Positions 8,909 through 17,329 are shown, counted from the first letter of the stretch. The stretch: DNA of 64,000 nt from Streptomyces sp. Je 1-79 (GCF_025195125.1 NZ_JAMGSL010000003.1:1-64000); one strand, 5' to 3'. Numbers and translations: made by a program. The notes: generated by a model not told the origin, from the letters alone.

Positions 8909-8930
8909 TTTTGGAGCGATCGCACTGAAA
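8909..8930. promoter_or_regulatory. Candidate TetR operator before the tetR gene
   Basis: The two halves read TTTTGGAGCGA and TCGCACTGAAA, an imperfect inverted repeat centred on GCGATCGC. A similar palindrome is at 11,852-11,873. Autoregulation by the adjacent TetR protein is inferred. Confidence 0.55.
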
Positions 8931-8942
8931 TTCGGGAATCGA

Positions 8943-9362
8943 TCATGATGTCACCGCGATCGCCTCGATCTCGATCAGCCAGTCGGGATCGGCGAGGGAG
9001 GAGACCTCGACGAAGGACTCGGCGAACGTGTGCGGGGCGAAGTGCTCGGCCCTGATCCGCGCGAAGGCGTCCTGGTCCCGGGCGATGTCGGTGACGAACA
9101 CGGTCGCCTTGACCACCCCGTCGAGACCCGAGCCGGCGTTCTTCAGCACGAGCGCGAGGTTGGCGAGCGCCTGCCGGGCCTGCGCCTCGAAGTCGCCCTT
9201 GCCGACGGTGGCGCCGTCCTCGCCGATCGGTCCCTGGCCGGAGGCGAAGACGAGGTCGCCGACCCGGATGCCGAGCGCGATGCCGGCGGGGGCGTACCAG
9301 TCGGGATCCGCGGTGACGCGGACGCGCCGCGGAGCACCGGACGCGTCGGCCACGGCGGTCAC
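8943..9362 (-). CDS. RidA/YjgF-family imine deaminase-like protein
   Basis: A 139-residue protein whose GTG start overlaps the upstream esterase stop as GTGA. It has the RidA core: FASGQGPIGEDG, ARQALANLALVLKNAGSGL and VVKATVFVTDI. The usual IEIEAIAV strand with its Glu is at the C-terminus. The conserved Arg of classical RidA (RNP motif) is not evident, so it belongs to a divergent subgroup. RidA proteins hydrolyse reactive enamines and imines, and one subgroup deaminates 2-aminomuconate. Either clean-up of aminophenol-derived imines or a direct biosynthetic step is possible here. Confidence 0.85.
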   Translation of the reverse strand: MTAVADASGAPRRVRVTADPDWYAPAGIALGIRVGDLVFASGQGPIGEDGATVGKGDFEAQARQALANLALVLKNAGSGLDGVVKATVFVTDIARDQDAFARIRAEHFAPHTFAESFVEVSSLADPDWLIEIEAIAVTS

Positions 9363-10330
9363 TCGGCCAGCGCTTCGTGGACGGCGAGCACCAGCTCGTC
9401 GATCGAGCGCTGCCCGGACTCGGTACCGAAGGAGTCGAAGATGTGGAACGCCCCGGCCCACTGGTGGAGCGTGACCGGTACGTCCGCCTCCATGAGGCGC
9501 TGCCCGTAGCGGAGGCCCTCGTCGCGCAGCGGGTCGTACTGCGCGGTGACGATGTGCGCGGCGGGGAGTCCGCTCAGGTCGTCGGCGCGGTTGGGCGCCG
9601 CGTACGGCGAGGTCTCCCGCTGCTCGTGGCCTTCGCCCAGGTAGTGGCGCCACATCGAGACGGACTGGGGCGTGGACCACACCGGGGTGTCGTGGAAGCT
9701 CCGCGCGGAGGGGGTGTCCATCCGGTCGTCGGTCACGGGGAAGGTCAGCACCTGGAGGGCGAGCCGCGGCCCCTCGCGGTCGCGCGCCATCAGGGCGACG
9801 GACGCGGCGAGGGCGCCGCCCGCGCTGCATCCCGCGACACCGAGCCGCTCGGGGACGACCCCGAGCTCGTCGGTGCTGTCGGCGAGCCAGCGCAGGGCCG
9901 CGTAACAGTCCTCCGCACCCGCGGGGAAGGGGTTCTCGGGCGCCAGCCGGTACTGGACGCTCACGACGACGACGTCCGCCCGGGAGGCGAACCACACGCA
10001 CTGGTTGTGCTCGGTCTCCAGGCTGCCCATCACGAACCCGCCGCCGTGGATCCACAGCAGACCGCCGTGCGGTCCCGGGGTGCGCGGCGTATAGACGCGC
10101 ACGGCGACGTCGGGGGCGCCTGCCGGCCCGGGGATGAGCCGTTCGGTGACCGTGATGGCGCTGGTGTCGGCCGGCTCCCACTGGGCTTCGAGGTCCTTGA
10201 GGGTGCGGCGGGCGACGTCCGGCTCGGCGACGTCGAGGTACGGGATCTGCTCGACGAGCGGTGCCAGATCGGGCCGGAGCCTCATCCGGGTGGGCACGGG
10301 CGGGGCGGATCGGGGCGTGGCGTCACTCAT
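9359..10330 (-). CDS. Alpha/beta hydrolase of the hormone-sensitive-lipase family
   Basis: A 323-residue cytoplasmic hydrolase. The oxyanion-hole motif HGGGFVMGS is followed by the nucleophile elbow GCSAGGALA, the Asp in YDPLRDEG and the His in GAFHIFD, so the triad is complete. It probably cleaves a small carboxyl ester or an acyl-anilide. It is translationally coupled to the RidA gene and starts a minus-strand group that continues to the TetR gene. It may remove a protecting acyl group added by the N-acetyltransferase-like enzyme at 14,743; this is inference. Confidence 0.85.
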   Translation of the reverse strand: MSDATPRSAPPVPTRMRLRPDLAPLVEQIPYLDVAEPDVARRTLKDLEAQWEPADTSAITVTERLIPGPAGAPDVAVRVYTPRTPGPHGGLLWIHGGGFVMGSLETEHNQCVWFASRADVVVVSVQYRLAPENPFPAGAEDCYAALRWLADSTDELGVVPERLGVAGCSAGGALAASVALMARDREGPRLALQVLTFPVTDDRMDTPSARSFHDTPVWSTPQSVSMWRHYLGEGHEQRETSPYAAPNRADDLSGLPAAHIVTAQYDPLRDEGLRYGQRLMEADVPVTLHQWAGAFHIFDSFGTESGQRSIDELVLAVHEALAE

Positions 10331-10475
10331 GGGGTCATCGTCCCGTGCGGGTGGGGGAGTCCGCCGCCGCCGCCCGTCGCGTATTGACGCCCTGGGGACA
10401 CCGATTGGTGCGCCGACCTGACGGAGTGTCGTGACCGTGGGGGTGCCCGCCCCGCTCCGGAACTAGCCTGCGCGG

Positions 10476-11804
10476 ATGTACGGACTGACGTCGAGCCCGC
10501 CGCCCCCGCCCACCGAGGCGGAGGCGGCGCCGGCTCTCCTCGCCCGCTTCGACGCTCTCTTCCGGAGCGCGGCGGACGCCGACGAGCTGGTCCGCGCCGC
10601 CGCGCGGCTCGCGGGCTGTACCGCCGGCCTGACGGACGACCGCGGCCCCTCCCGCCGGGTGCTGCGGCGCGGCCCGGCGGGAGGCGCGCCGGACCCGGGG
10701 GAGGCGGCGCCCTCGACGCGGCGGGTGATCGCCCTCCACGGGCGCGCGGCGGGCGAGGTGTGGATCGAACGCGCGGGGGACCCGCTGCCCTTCGACGGGC
10801 TGCTGGTCGAGCGCATGGCGCTGGCCGCGGCCGGGCGTGTGGGCGGCGGAGTCCCGCAGGCCCCGCCGGGGGCCTCGGCGGATCCGCTGGGGGGCGTGCC
10901 GTCGCGTACGCCGACGGATCCGGTGGCGGGCCTGTCGTCGCGTACGTCGGACGACCCGATGGCGGCCCCGGCGTCACCTGTCTCGACGGACCCCTTGTCC
11001 GGTACGTACGCCGGTACGTACGCCGGTACGTCCTCGGATCCGGAGCTCTGGTGGCCGGACGGGCTCGGGGATCCGGCGCTCGTCCAGGCGGTCCTGTCGC
11101 CTTCGATGCCCGAGGTGCAGAGGTCCCGCGCACTGCACCTGCTCGGCCTCGCGCCGGTGGGTCCGATGCGGGCGGCCGCCGTGGTCGTCCCCGAACCGGC
11201 CGGACTGCAAGGGGCGTTGCGGGCCAGTGCGGGAGCGCTGCACGCACCGCCGACACGCGCGGGCGGCCCGGCGCCCCAGGGCGCGCTGTGGCCCAGGGTC
11301 GGCGCCCTCCTCCTCCCCGGCACGGGCGCCGCCGCGAGGGGCCGGGTGACGCTGCCGCCCTGTGTGGCCGTGGGCCTGGGACCGGCGGTCGCCCCCGAGC
11401 GGCTGCCGGAGTCCTGGGGGCAGGCCAGGCGCGCGGCCCGGTTCGCCGGCCTGGGCCCCACCTGGCCGCGGCTGATGGACGCCGCGGCGCTGGGGGCGCA
11501 GGCCCTTCTCGCCGACATCCCCGGGCCCGTGGCGCTCGCCCACCCCGACGTGGCTGCGCTCGCCCGCCTCGAAGCCGAGCCGGACGGGGCGCAGATGCTG
11601 GCGACCCTGGAGGCCGTCTGCCGCACCCGGTCCCTCCGTGAGGCGGCCAAACTGCTCTCGCTGCACCACAGTTCCGTAGCCCATCGGGTGGTCCGTGCCG
11701 AACGTGCCCTGGACATGTCGCTGAGCGATCCGTCGGAGCGGCAGCGGGCGCACACGGCCCTGCTCCTGTGGCGGTTGAACGCGCCGGACAACTGGCGCAG
11801 CTGA
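10476..11804 (+). CDS. PucR/CdaR-type transcriptional regulator with a repeat-rich linker
   Basis: A 442-residue protein. The C-terminal 60 residues carry a PucR-type HTH (LEAVCRTRSLREAAKLLSL, then HHSSVAHRVVRAERALDM). The N-terminal half resembles a degenerate sensor domain. Residues about 125-190 form a Pro/Ser/Thr/Asp-rich linker built of imperfect SRTPTDP-like repeats, with an SGTYAGTYAGT stretch encoded by repeats of GGTACGTACGCC. It is divergent from the esterase gene across 145 bases. A TAGCCT -10-like hexamer lies just before the ATG, so a short-leader or leaderless transcript is possible. Confidence 0.75.
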   Translation: MYGLTSSPPPPPTEAEAAPALLARFDALFRSAADADELVRAAARLAGCTAGLTDDRGPSRRVLRRGPAGGAPDPGEAAPSTRRVIALHGRAAGEVWIERAGDPLPFDGLLVERMALAAAGRVGGGVPQAPPGASADPLGGVPSRTPTDPVAGLSSRTSDDPMAAPASPVSTDPLSGTYAGTYAGTSSDPELWWPDGLGDPALVQAVLSPSMPEVQRSRALHLLGLAPVGPMRAAAVVVPEPAGLQGALRASAGALHAPPTRAGGPAPQGALWPRVGALLLPGTGAAARGRVTLPPCVAVGLGPAVAPERLPESWGQARRAARFAGLGPTWPRLMDAAALGAQALLADIPGPVALAHPDVAALARLEAEPDGAQMLATLEAVCRTRSLREAAKLLSLHHSSVAHRVVRAERALDMSLSDPSERQRAHTALLLWRLNAPDNWRS

Positions 11805-11851
11805 GGGCCGAATCCCTTGCGGGTGGCACCACGTGCCCCGTCCCACCCAGG

Positions 11852-11873
11852 TTTTGAAGCGGGCGCTCCAAAA
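11852..11873. promoter_or_regulatory. Candidate TetR operator over the MFS promoter
   Basis: The halves TTTTGAAGCGG and GCGCTCCAAAA form an imperfect palindrome that matches the one before the tetR gene (8909-8930) in outer TTTTG, inner AGCG and CGC, and terminal AAA positions. A possible -35 (TTGAAG) lies inside it and a -10-like TAGCGT follows at 11,879. Binding would block the MFS promoter. Confidence 0.6.
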
Positions 11874-11958
11874 TGTGCTAGCGTCGCCACCGAGGCCGGC
11901 CACACCGCTCGCGACCGGACGCAACACCGGTCCATCCCCACGCACTTGGAGGCACTCC

Positions 11959-13191
11959 ATGCCCCTAGCCGTCTACATCCTCGGCTTGGGAATCTTCACC
12001 CAAGGCACCTCGGAGTTCATGCTCTCCGGGCTCCTGCCCAACCTCGCCGACGACCTGGGTGTCTCCATCCCCGATGCCGGGCTCCTGATCTCGGCGTTCG
12101 CCATCGGCATGGTCGTCGGCGCGCCCCTCCTCGCGGTGGCGACCCTGAAGTGGCCCCGCCGCACCGCCCTCGTCGCGCTCCAGCTCGTCTTCATCGCCGC
12201 GCACATCGTCGGCGCCCTGGCTCCGGGCTACGGCGTCCTCTTCGCCACCCGCGTCATCAGCGCCCTCGCCTACGCCGGCTTCTGGGGCGTCGCCGTGGCC
12301 ACCGCCGTCGCCCTCGTCCCGGCGAACGCCAAGGGCAAGGCCGTCGCGGTGGTTGCCAGCGGACTGACCCTCGCCACCATCGTGGGCGTCCCCGCGGGCA
12401 CCGTGCTCAGCCAGTTCGCCGGCTGGCGGGCCGCCTTCTGGGGCGTGGCCGCGCTCACCCTCGTCAGTGTCGCCTGCTCGGTGTTCGCCATCCCCGGCGG
12501 CAAGGGCTCCACGGAGGAGCCGCGTACCGTCCGCGCCGAACTGCGGGCGATGGCCCGGCCGCAGCTGTGGCTCTCGTACGCCGTGACCGCGTTCTCCTTC
12601 GGCGCGGTCATCGTCACCTTCAGCTACCTCGCCTCCCTGCTCACCGACGTGACCGGGCTGGCCGACGGCTGGGTGCCCGCCCTCCTGGCGCTGTTCGGCG
12701 TCGGCGGTCTCCTGGGCATGGTCATCGGCGGCCGGACTGCGGAGGCGTACCCCATCCGTACGCTCGCGCTGGGCACCGGTGTCCTCGCCGTGGCCTCCGC
12801 CCTGCTCGCCGTGCTGGCGGAGAACACCGTCGTCACCGTGGCCCTGATCTTCGTCCTCGGCCTGGCGGGATACGTCACCAACCCGATCCTGCAGTCCCGG
12901 GTGTTCGTCGTGGCGCCCGGCGCTCCGACCCTGGTCGGGGCCACCAACACCTCGGCCTTCAACGTCGGCAACACCCTCGCCCCGGCGCTCGGCGGCATGG
13001 CCATCAACGCCGGCTTCGGCTTCGCCTCGGTCGCCTGGGTCGGGGCCGCGCTCGCCGCGGCGGGACTGCTGGGCACGCTGTGGGCGGGCCATCTCCAGTA
13101 CCGCTCCCGGCCCGCCAAGGGCGTCGGCGTGGTCGCGGGCGGCGGCACCGGCACGCTCCAGGAGCAGACCCTGACCGACACCCGCGTGTGA
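11959..13191 (+). CDS. MFS drug exporter (Cmx/CmlR chloramphenicol-efflux type)
   Basis: A 410-residue, 12-helix major facilitator. It starts directly in the first membrane helix, and the family N-terminus (GIFTQGTSEFMLSGLLPNLA) is typical of Streptomyces chloramphenicol-resistance exporters and the DHA1 group. The ATG follows TTGGAGG. Shared operator-like palindromes suggest control by the TetR protein at 8314-8892. Its likely role is export of, and self-resistance to, the pathway product or a toxic aminophenol. A perfect hairpin terminator follows the stop. Confidence 0.92.
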   Translation: MPLAVYILGLGIFTQGTSEFMLSGLLPNLADDLGVSIPDAGLLISAFAIGMVVGAPLLAVATLKWPRRTALVALQLVFIAAHIVGALAPGYGVLFATRVISALAYAGFWGVAVATAVALVPANAKGKAVAVVASGLTLATIVGVPAGTVLSQFAGWRAAFWGVAALTLVSVACSVFAIPGGKGSTEEPRTVRAELRAMARPQLWLSYAVTAFSFGAVIVTFSYLASLLTDVTGLADGWVPALLALFGVGGLLGMVIGGRTAEAYPIRTLALGTGVLAVASALLAVLAENTVVTVALIFVLGLAGYVTNPILQSRVFVVAPGAPTLVGATNTSAFNVGNTLAPALGGMAINAGFGFASVAWVGAALAAAGLLGTLWAGHLQYRSRPAKGVGVVAGGGTGTLQEQTLTDTRV

Positions 13192-13212
13192 CCCGACACG
13201 CCCCCTGAACGG

Positions 13213-13256
13213 CCGTGCCCCGGTCCGCAGCCTCCCCCCTGCGGACCGGGGCACGG
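13213..13256. terminator. Bidirectional hairpin terminator
   Basis: An 18-bp perfect stem (CCGTGCCCCGGTCCGCAG and its complement) around an 8-base loop lies between the convergent MFS and SDR genes. It can end both transcripts. Confidence 0.8.
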
Positions 13257-13286
13257 TCATGCCCGGAACCGATCGTCGGCGACCGC

Positions 13287-14048
13287 TCAGGCCGTGATGC
13301 CGCCGTCGATCACCAGATCGTGGCCGAGGGCGAAGCCCGACTCAGCGGAGGCCAGGTACAGCACCGCCGCCGCGCCCTCCTCCACCGTCCCGATCCGGCC
13401 GAGCGGGAACATGCCCCTGGCGCGCTCCACCCGCTCCTGCGGCGTCTCGTTCTCCAGCAAGGACATGGGGGTGTCCATCGAGGACGGGCTGAGCGTGTTC
13501 ACCCGGATCCCGTCGGCGGCGTACTCACGGGCCGCGCTGCGCCCGAGCGCGGCGATCGCCGCCTTGCTCGCCCCGTACGCGCCGGCACCCGGAATGGTCA
13601 GGTGGGCGCCGACCACGGAACCCACGTTGACGATGACGCCACCGCCGTTCGCCCGCATGTGGCGGATCTCGTGCTTCATCGACCGCCACGTGCCCAGCAG
13701 GTTGATCTCCAGGGTCCGCGCGAAGTCCTCTTCGGCGAGCTCGGCGAGAGGGGCCGGATCGGGCAGGTGACCCGCGTTGTTGACGGCGACGTCCAGCCGG
13801 CCGTGGCGCTCCACGACCGTCGCGACCAGCGCCTCCACCTCCGCGTCGACGGCGATGTCGGCCGCGACGTACCCGGCCGTGCCCCCGTCCTTCTCGATCA
13901 GCTCGACCGTCTCGACCAGGCGGTCGGGGGTGCGTCCGGCGACCACCACGGTGGCACCCTCGCGGGCGAAGGCCACGGCGGTGGCGCGGCCGATCCCGGA
14001 GCCGCCACCGGTGACCAGCGCCACCTTGCCGGTGAAGCGAGCAGTCAT
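13287..14048 (-). CDS. Short-chain dehydrogenase/reductase
   Basis: A 253-residue classical SDR with the cofactor loop VALVTGGGSGIG, the NNAG motif (VAVNNAGHLPD) and the catalytic YGASK in GAGAYGASKAAIAAL. An in-frame ATG at 14,057 would add three residues; neither start has a strong ribosome site. It is divergent from the cupin/N-acetyltransferase/amidohydrolase operon and shares a repeat-rich promoter region with it. A ketone or quinone-epoxide reduction late in the pathway would be a fitting role. That is inferred only from the neighbours. Confidence 0.87.
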   Translation of the reverse strand: MTARFTGKVALVTGGGSGIGRATAVAFAREGATVVVAGRTPDRLVETVELIEKDGGTAGYVAADIAVDAEVEALVATVVERHGRLDVAVNNAGHLPDPAPLAELAEEDFARTLEINLLGTWRSMKHEIRHMRANGGGVIVNVGSVVGAHLTIPGAGAYGASKAAIAALGRSAAREYAADGIRVNTLSPSSMDTPMSLLENETPQERVERARGMFPLGRIGTVEEGAAAVLYLASAESGFALGHDLVIDGGITA

Positions 14049-14150
14049 GTCTCTCATCCCATCGTCGGTACGTGCGTCGCGTGCGCGCGCACGTCGCGCG
14101 CGCCGCGCACGCACCACGATGGCCACAACGGCCGCCCCCGCCATCACGTA

Positions 14151-14188
14151 TTCACGGGAGTGACCTGCGAAAACCCCGTGAACACGGG
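14151..14188. promoter_or_regulatory. Cluster of CACGGG half-sites in a divergent promoter
   Basis: TTCACGGG (14,151) is inverted as CCCGTGAA (14,175), which itself overlaps the palindrome CCCGTGAACACGGG (14,175-14,188). Three half-sites thus lie in the 212-base gap between the divergent SDR and cupin genes. A very G+C-rich, partly palindromic stretch (14,070-14,112) lies beside them. An operator for a cluster regulator is inferred. Confidence 0.5.
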
Positions 14189-14260
14189 ATGCCGGCCGGG
14201 CAGGCCGCCGTGTGGAGTGGAGCGAGCAGTACGCGTACACCCGCGAGGAAGGGAAGAGCC

Positions 14261-14743
14261 TTGAGTTTCGAGGAATCCGAGGGCATCGTCTACATCCCGC
14301 CGAAGGCAGGACCGGCACGCTGGGTCTTCGGGGACCACTACACGCTCAAGGCGGACGCGGAGAACACACACGGTTCCCTCGGCCTGATCGAGGCCATGGT
14401 GCCGCCGGGCGGAGGGCCGCCCCTGCACATCCACCACGACGCCGACGAGGCCTTCTACCTCATCGAGGGCGAGCTGCAGATCTCCAACGAGAAGCGCAGC
14501 GAGATCGTCGGGGCGGGCGCGTTCATCTTCGTGCCCAAGGGCAGGACCCACGCCTTCAAGAACGTCGGCGACGAACCCGCCAAGATGCTCATCATCTTCA
14601 CCCCCGCGGGCTTCGAGCGCTTCTTCACCGAGCTCGGGGTGGCCGCCGAGGAGGGCATGCCCGCGCCCGAGGCCGAGCAGTACGCGGCGGACGTCGAGAA
14701 GGCCCAGAGCATCGTTGCCAAGTACCACGCGGAGTACGTCTGA
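14261..14743 (+). CDS. Single-domain cupin oxygenase-like protein
   Basis: The start is a TTG 8 bases after GAGGAAGGGA, giving 160 residues. Cupin motif 1 is complete (PPLHIHHDADEAFYLIEGEL), with His, His and Glu metal ligands. Motif 2 follows in GAGAFIFVPKGRTHAFKN with the fourth His. Such small cupins bind Fe, Mn or Ni and include quercetinase-like dioxygenases, isomerases and 3-hydroxyanthranilate dioxygenase relatives. Its stop overlaps the ATG of the acetyltransferase-like gene (TGATG), so the two are made together. It could oxygenate or epoxidise the aminophenol ring, or cleave it. The sequence does not decide. Confidence 0.85.
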   Translation: MSFEESEGIVYIPPKAGPARWVFGDHYTLKADAENTHGSLGLIEAMVPPGGGPPLHIHHDADEAFYLIEGELQISNEKRSEIVGAGAFIFVPKGRTHAFKNVGDEPAKMLIIFTPAGFERFFTELGVAAEEGMPAPEAEQYAADVEKAQSIVAKYHAEYV

Positions 14744-15540
14744 TGCTCGACGACAAGACCGTGGACGCGTACCTCGCGAGGATCGGCGCCGAGCGGCCCG
14801 AACGGCCCGACGGGAAGGCCCTGGCGTATCTGCACGAACGCCATGTCTTCAGCATCCCCTTCGAGAACATCGACTTCGCCTTCGGCCGGCCGAGCCTTCC
14901 CATCGGCCTCGGCGAACCCGCCCTGGAGAAGCTCATCGACCGCGGACGCGGCGGATGCTGCTACGAACTCAACGGCGCCTTCTTCACCTTGCTGACCTCG
15001 CTCGGCTTCGACGTCGAGCCGATGGGCGCCCGGGTCCTCGAGGACGGCGTGTTCGGCCCGCTCCTCGGCCACCTCTGCCTGCGCGTACGGACCGAGGACG
15101 GCGAGGGCCCCTGGCTGGCCGACGTCGGCTACGGCCACGCGTTCCGCTCCCCCCTGCGGCTGCGCGCGGGCGGGCCCCAGCACGACCCGCAGGGCACCTT
15201 CGAGCTGGTCGAGGCCCCGAAGGGGGACCTGGACCTCTACCGCGACGGAGAGCTGCAGTACCGCCTCGAACCGCGCGGCCGTGAACTGGAGGACTTCGCC
15301 CCCACCATGTGGTGGTTCCGCAGCGCGGACGACTCGCCGTTCCTGGCGCGCCAGGTGTGCTCCATGCCCACGCCCGGAGGACGGGTCACCCTCGCGGGCC
15401 GCACCCTCACCCGTACCGAGAACGGCGTCAGGACCAAGGAGGAACTGGCCGACGACACCGCGGTCCGCGCCGCCTACCGCACCTGGTTCGGCATCGAACT
15501 CGACGCACTGCCCGACAGCAAGACCGACGGAGAAGACTGA
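14743..15540 (+). CDS. Arylamine N-acetyltransferase / amide-synthase family protein
   Basis: A 265-residue NAT-fold enzyme with the full Cys-His-Asp triad: RGGCCYELNG (second Cys), HLCLRV and LADVGYGHAF. NATs move acyl groups from CoA, or from a carrier in ansamycin amide synthases such as RifF, to an arylamine. 3-Hydroxyanthranilate and its hydroxylated products are arylamines, so it is well placed to acylate the ring nitrogen. Its ATG overlaps the cupin stop and its own stop overlaps the next ATG, so the trio is tightly coupled. The acyl donor could be acetyl-CoA or the carrier protein at 20,896. Confidence 0.92.
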   Translation: MLDDKTVDAYLARIGAERPERPDGKALAYLHERHVFSIPFENIDFAFGRPSLPIGLGEPALEKLIDRGRGGCCYELNGAFFTLLTSLGFDVEPMGARVLEDGVFGPLLGHLCLRVRTEDGEGPWLADVGYGHAFRSPLRLRAGGPQHDPQGTFELVEAPKGDLDLYRDGELQYRLEPRGRELEDFAPTMWWFRSADDSPFLARQVCSMPTPGGRVTLAGRTLTRTENGVRTKEELADDTAVRAAYRTWFGIELDALPDSKTDGED

Positions 15541-16505
15541 TGCAGCACGAGACCGGCCTCATCGACGTCCACCACCACGCCATCCCGCCGGCCTACCGCG
15601 AGGCGCTCGGCGACAAGGTCGCCATCCCCGGTGTGGACTACCCGACCTGGAGCCCCGAGGAGAGCCTGGAGGTGATGGACCGCCACGGCATCGCCGCGTC
15701 GGTCCTGTCCGTCACCGCGCCGGGCGTCACCTTCGCCGAGGGCGCGGAGAGCCACCGCCTGGCCCGCCAGGTCAACGAGTACTACGCCACTCTCATCGCC
15801 GAACACCCCACCCGCTTCGGCGCGTTCGCCATCCTGCCGCTGCCCGACGTGGCCGCCGCCAAGGACGAACTCACCTACGCGATCGACGAGCTCGGCCTCG
15901 ACGGCGTCGGCCTGCTGACCAGCTACGGAAACCGCTACCTCGGCGACCCGGAGTTCGAGCCGCTGCTCGCCGAGATCGCCGACCGCGGGGTCCCGGTCCA
16001 CGTCCACCCCGGCACCCCGCCGGCCAAGGACGTGGCCACCTTCGACCTGCCGCCGTCGCTGTACGACTTCACCTTCGAGACCACCCGCACGGTGGTCGAC
16101 CTGCTTTTCAGCGGCACGCTGGAGCGGCTGCCGCATCTGAAGCTGATCGTCTCGCACGCCGGCGGCACGCTGCCGTTCCTCGCGCAGCGGCTCACCTACG
16201 GCCCGACGATCGGCAGGTACCTGACCGAGCGCGCCCCCAAGGACGTCGTCGGTGCCCTGCGCGGGCTGTACTACGACATCGCGATGTCCGCCAACCGCTT
16301 CGCGCTGCCCGCGCTGACCGAGCTGGCCGCGCCGGACCGGATCCTGTTCGGCAGCGACTTCCCGTTCATGCCGGCCGCCCACACCACGGAGAACGTCGAG
16401 GGCTTCCGGACGTACGGGGGCTGGGACGAGGAGCGGCGCACCGCCGTCGGCCGCACCAACGCGCTGGCCCTCTTCCCGCGGCTCGCGGCACGGCTCGCGC
16501 CGTAG
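15540..16505 (+). CDS. Amidohydrolase-2 family decarboxylase/hydrolase (ACMSD-like)
   Basis: A 321-residue TIM-barrel metal enzyme. Ligands are visible in order: LIDVHHHAIPP (HxH), VHVHPGTPP, LIVSHAGG and LFGSDFPF. The family includes 2-amino-3-carboxymuconate-6-semialdehyde decarboxylase (ACMSD), gamma-resorcylate and salicylate decarboxylases and some hydrolases. In a cluster that makes 3-hydroxyanthranilate it could decarboxylate an aromatic acid or a ring-cleavage product. It is the third gene of the coupled cupin-NAT-amidohydrolase operon and is followed by a strong terminator hairpin. Confidence 0.88.
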   Translation: MQHETGLIDVHHHAIPPAYREALGDKVAIPGVDYPTWSPEESLEVMDRHGIAASVLSVTAPGVTFAEGAESHRLARQVNEYYATLIAEHPTRFGAFAILPLPDVAAAKDELTYAIDELGLDGVGLLTSYGNRYLGDPEFEPLLAEIADRGVPVHVHPGTPPAKDVATFDLPPSLYDFTFETTRTVVDLLFSGTLERLPHLKLIVSHAGGTLPFLAQRLTYGPTIGRYLTERAPKDVVGALRGLYYDIAMSANRFALPALTELAAPDRILFGSDFPFMPAAHTTENVEGFRTYGGWDEERRTAVGRTNALALFPRLAARLAP

Positions 16506-16534
16506 CGGGACCCAGCCCAGGACCCACCCCCCAC

Positions 16535-16567
16535 GGAGCCGGACGCCCCAGGCAGGCGTCCGGCTCC
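16535..16567. terminator. Bidirectional hairpin terminator
   Basis: A perfect 13-bp stem (GGAGCCGGACGCC and its complement) with a 7-base loop lies between the convergent amidohydrolase and DsbA-like genes. Confidence 0.8.
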
Positions 16568-16681
16568 TCCGCGTCCCACGAAGAGCGCACCCTCGGGCGC
16601 ACCCCCGGACGCGAAGACCCCGGGCACCCGACCTGTGTGCGGTCGCGTGTCCGGGGTCGGAACGCCGGGGCCGGGGCCCGG

Positions 16682-17329
16682 TCAGCAGACGCCGTCGATG
16701 CCGCACGCGGCGCCGTGGGACTCGTCCTGCTGCCGTGCCTGGGCGTCCAGGATCGCCTTGCGCAGCTGGGGGACCGAGGGCACCCCCTCCATGCGGACGT
16801 CGCCGACGAGGAACGTCGGGGCGACCTGCACACGGTGGGCGGCGGCCTCCCGGAGCGCGTCCTCGTGCCGGGCGGTGTACGTGCCCTTCTCCAGCGCCGT
16901 ACGGAACTCTTCCTGGTCCAGGTCCAGTTCACCGGCGAGCCGGGTGAGGACGTCGATCTGTCCGAGGTCCAGGTCCTCCTGGAAGAAGGCACGGAACATG
17001 CGCCGGGTGTACGCGTCGCCCTTGCCCCGGTCCTGCGCGTACTGGAAGCCCTCGAACGCGAGCCGGGTGTAGGGCTGCGGGGAGACGGTGGGGAGCGTGA
17101 TGTCCACGCCCATCCGCCGGGCCATCGGATAGACGGCCCGCTTCCAGATGTCGGGCAGGTACGGGTCCTCCGGGCGGAGCGTCGGCTGCGGATGGGCCCG
17201 CAGCTCGAACGGCTTCCACTCGATCTCGACGTCCAGGTCCTCGGTGGCCTGTTCCAGCGGTCCCTCGGCCAGCATGCAGAAGGGACACACGTAGTCGGAC
17301 CAGATCTGGATCTTCACCGGCTCGGTCAT
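16682..17329 (-). CDS. DsbA/FrnE-like thioredoxin-fold oxidoreductase
   Basis: A 215-residue protein with IWSDYVCPFCML near the N-terminus, the CxxC of the DsbA/FrnE/HCCA-isomerase family, a helical insertion, and a cis-Pro segment VAPTFLVGDVRMEG. No signal peptide is present, so it acts in the cytoplasm. FrnE-like proteins occur in many actinomycete clusters, including frenolicin, and are thought to act as isomerases or dithiol oxidoreductases. The ATG overlaps the deaminase stop (ATGA). Confidence 0.9.
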   Translation of the reverse strand: MTEPVKIQIWSDYVCPFCMLAEGPLEQATEDLDVEIEWKPFELRAHPQPTLRPEDPYLPDIWKRAVYPMARRMGVDITLPTVSPQPYTRLAFEGFQYAQDRGKGDAYTRRMFRAFFQEDLDLGQIDVLTRLAGELDLDQEEFRTALEKGTYTARHEDALREAAAHRVQVAPTFLVGDVRMEGVPSVPQLRKAILDAQARQQDESHGAACGIDGVC

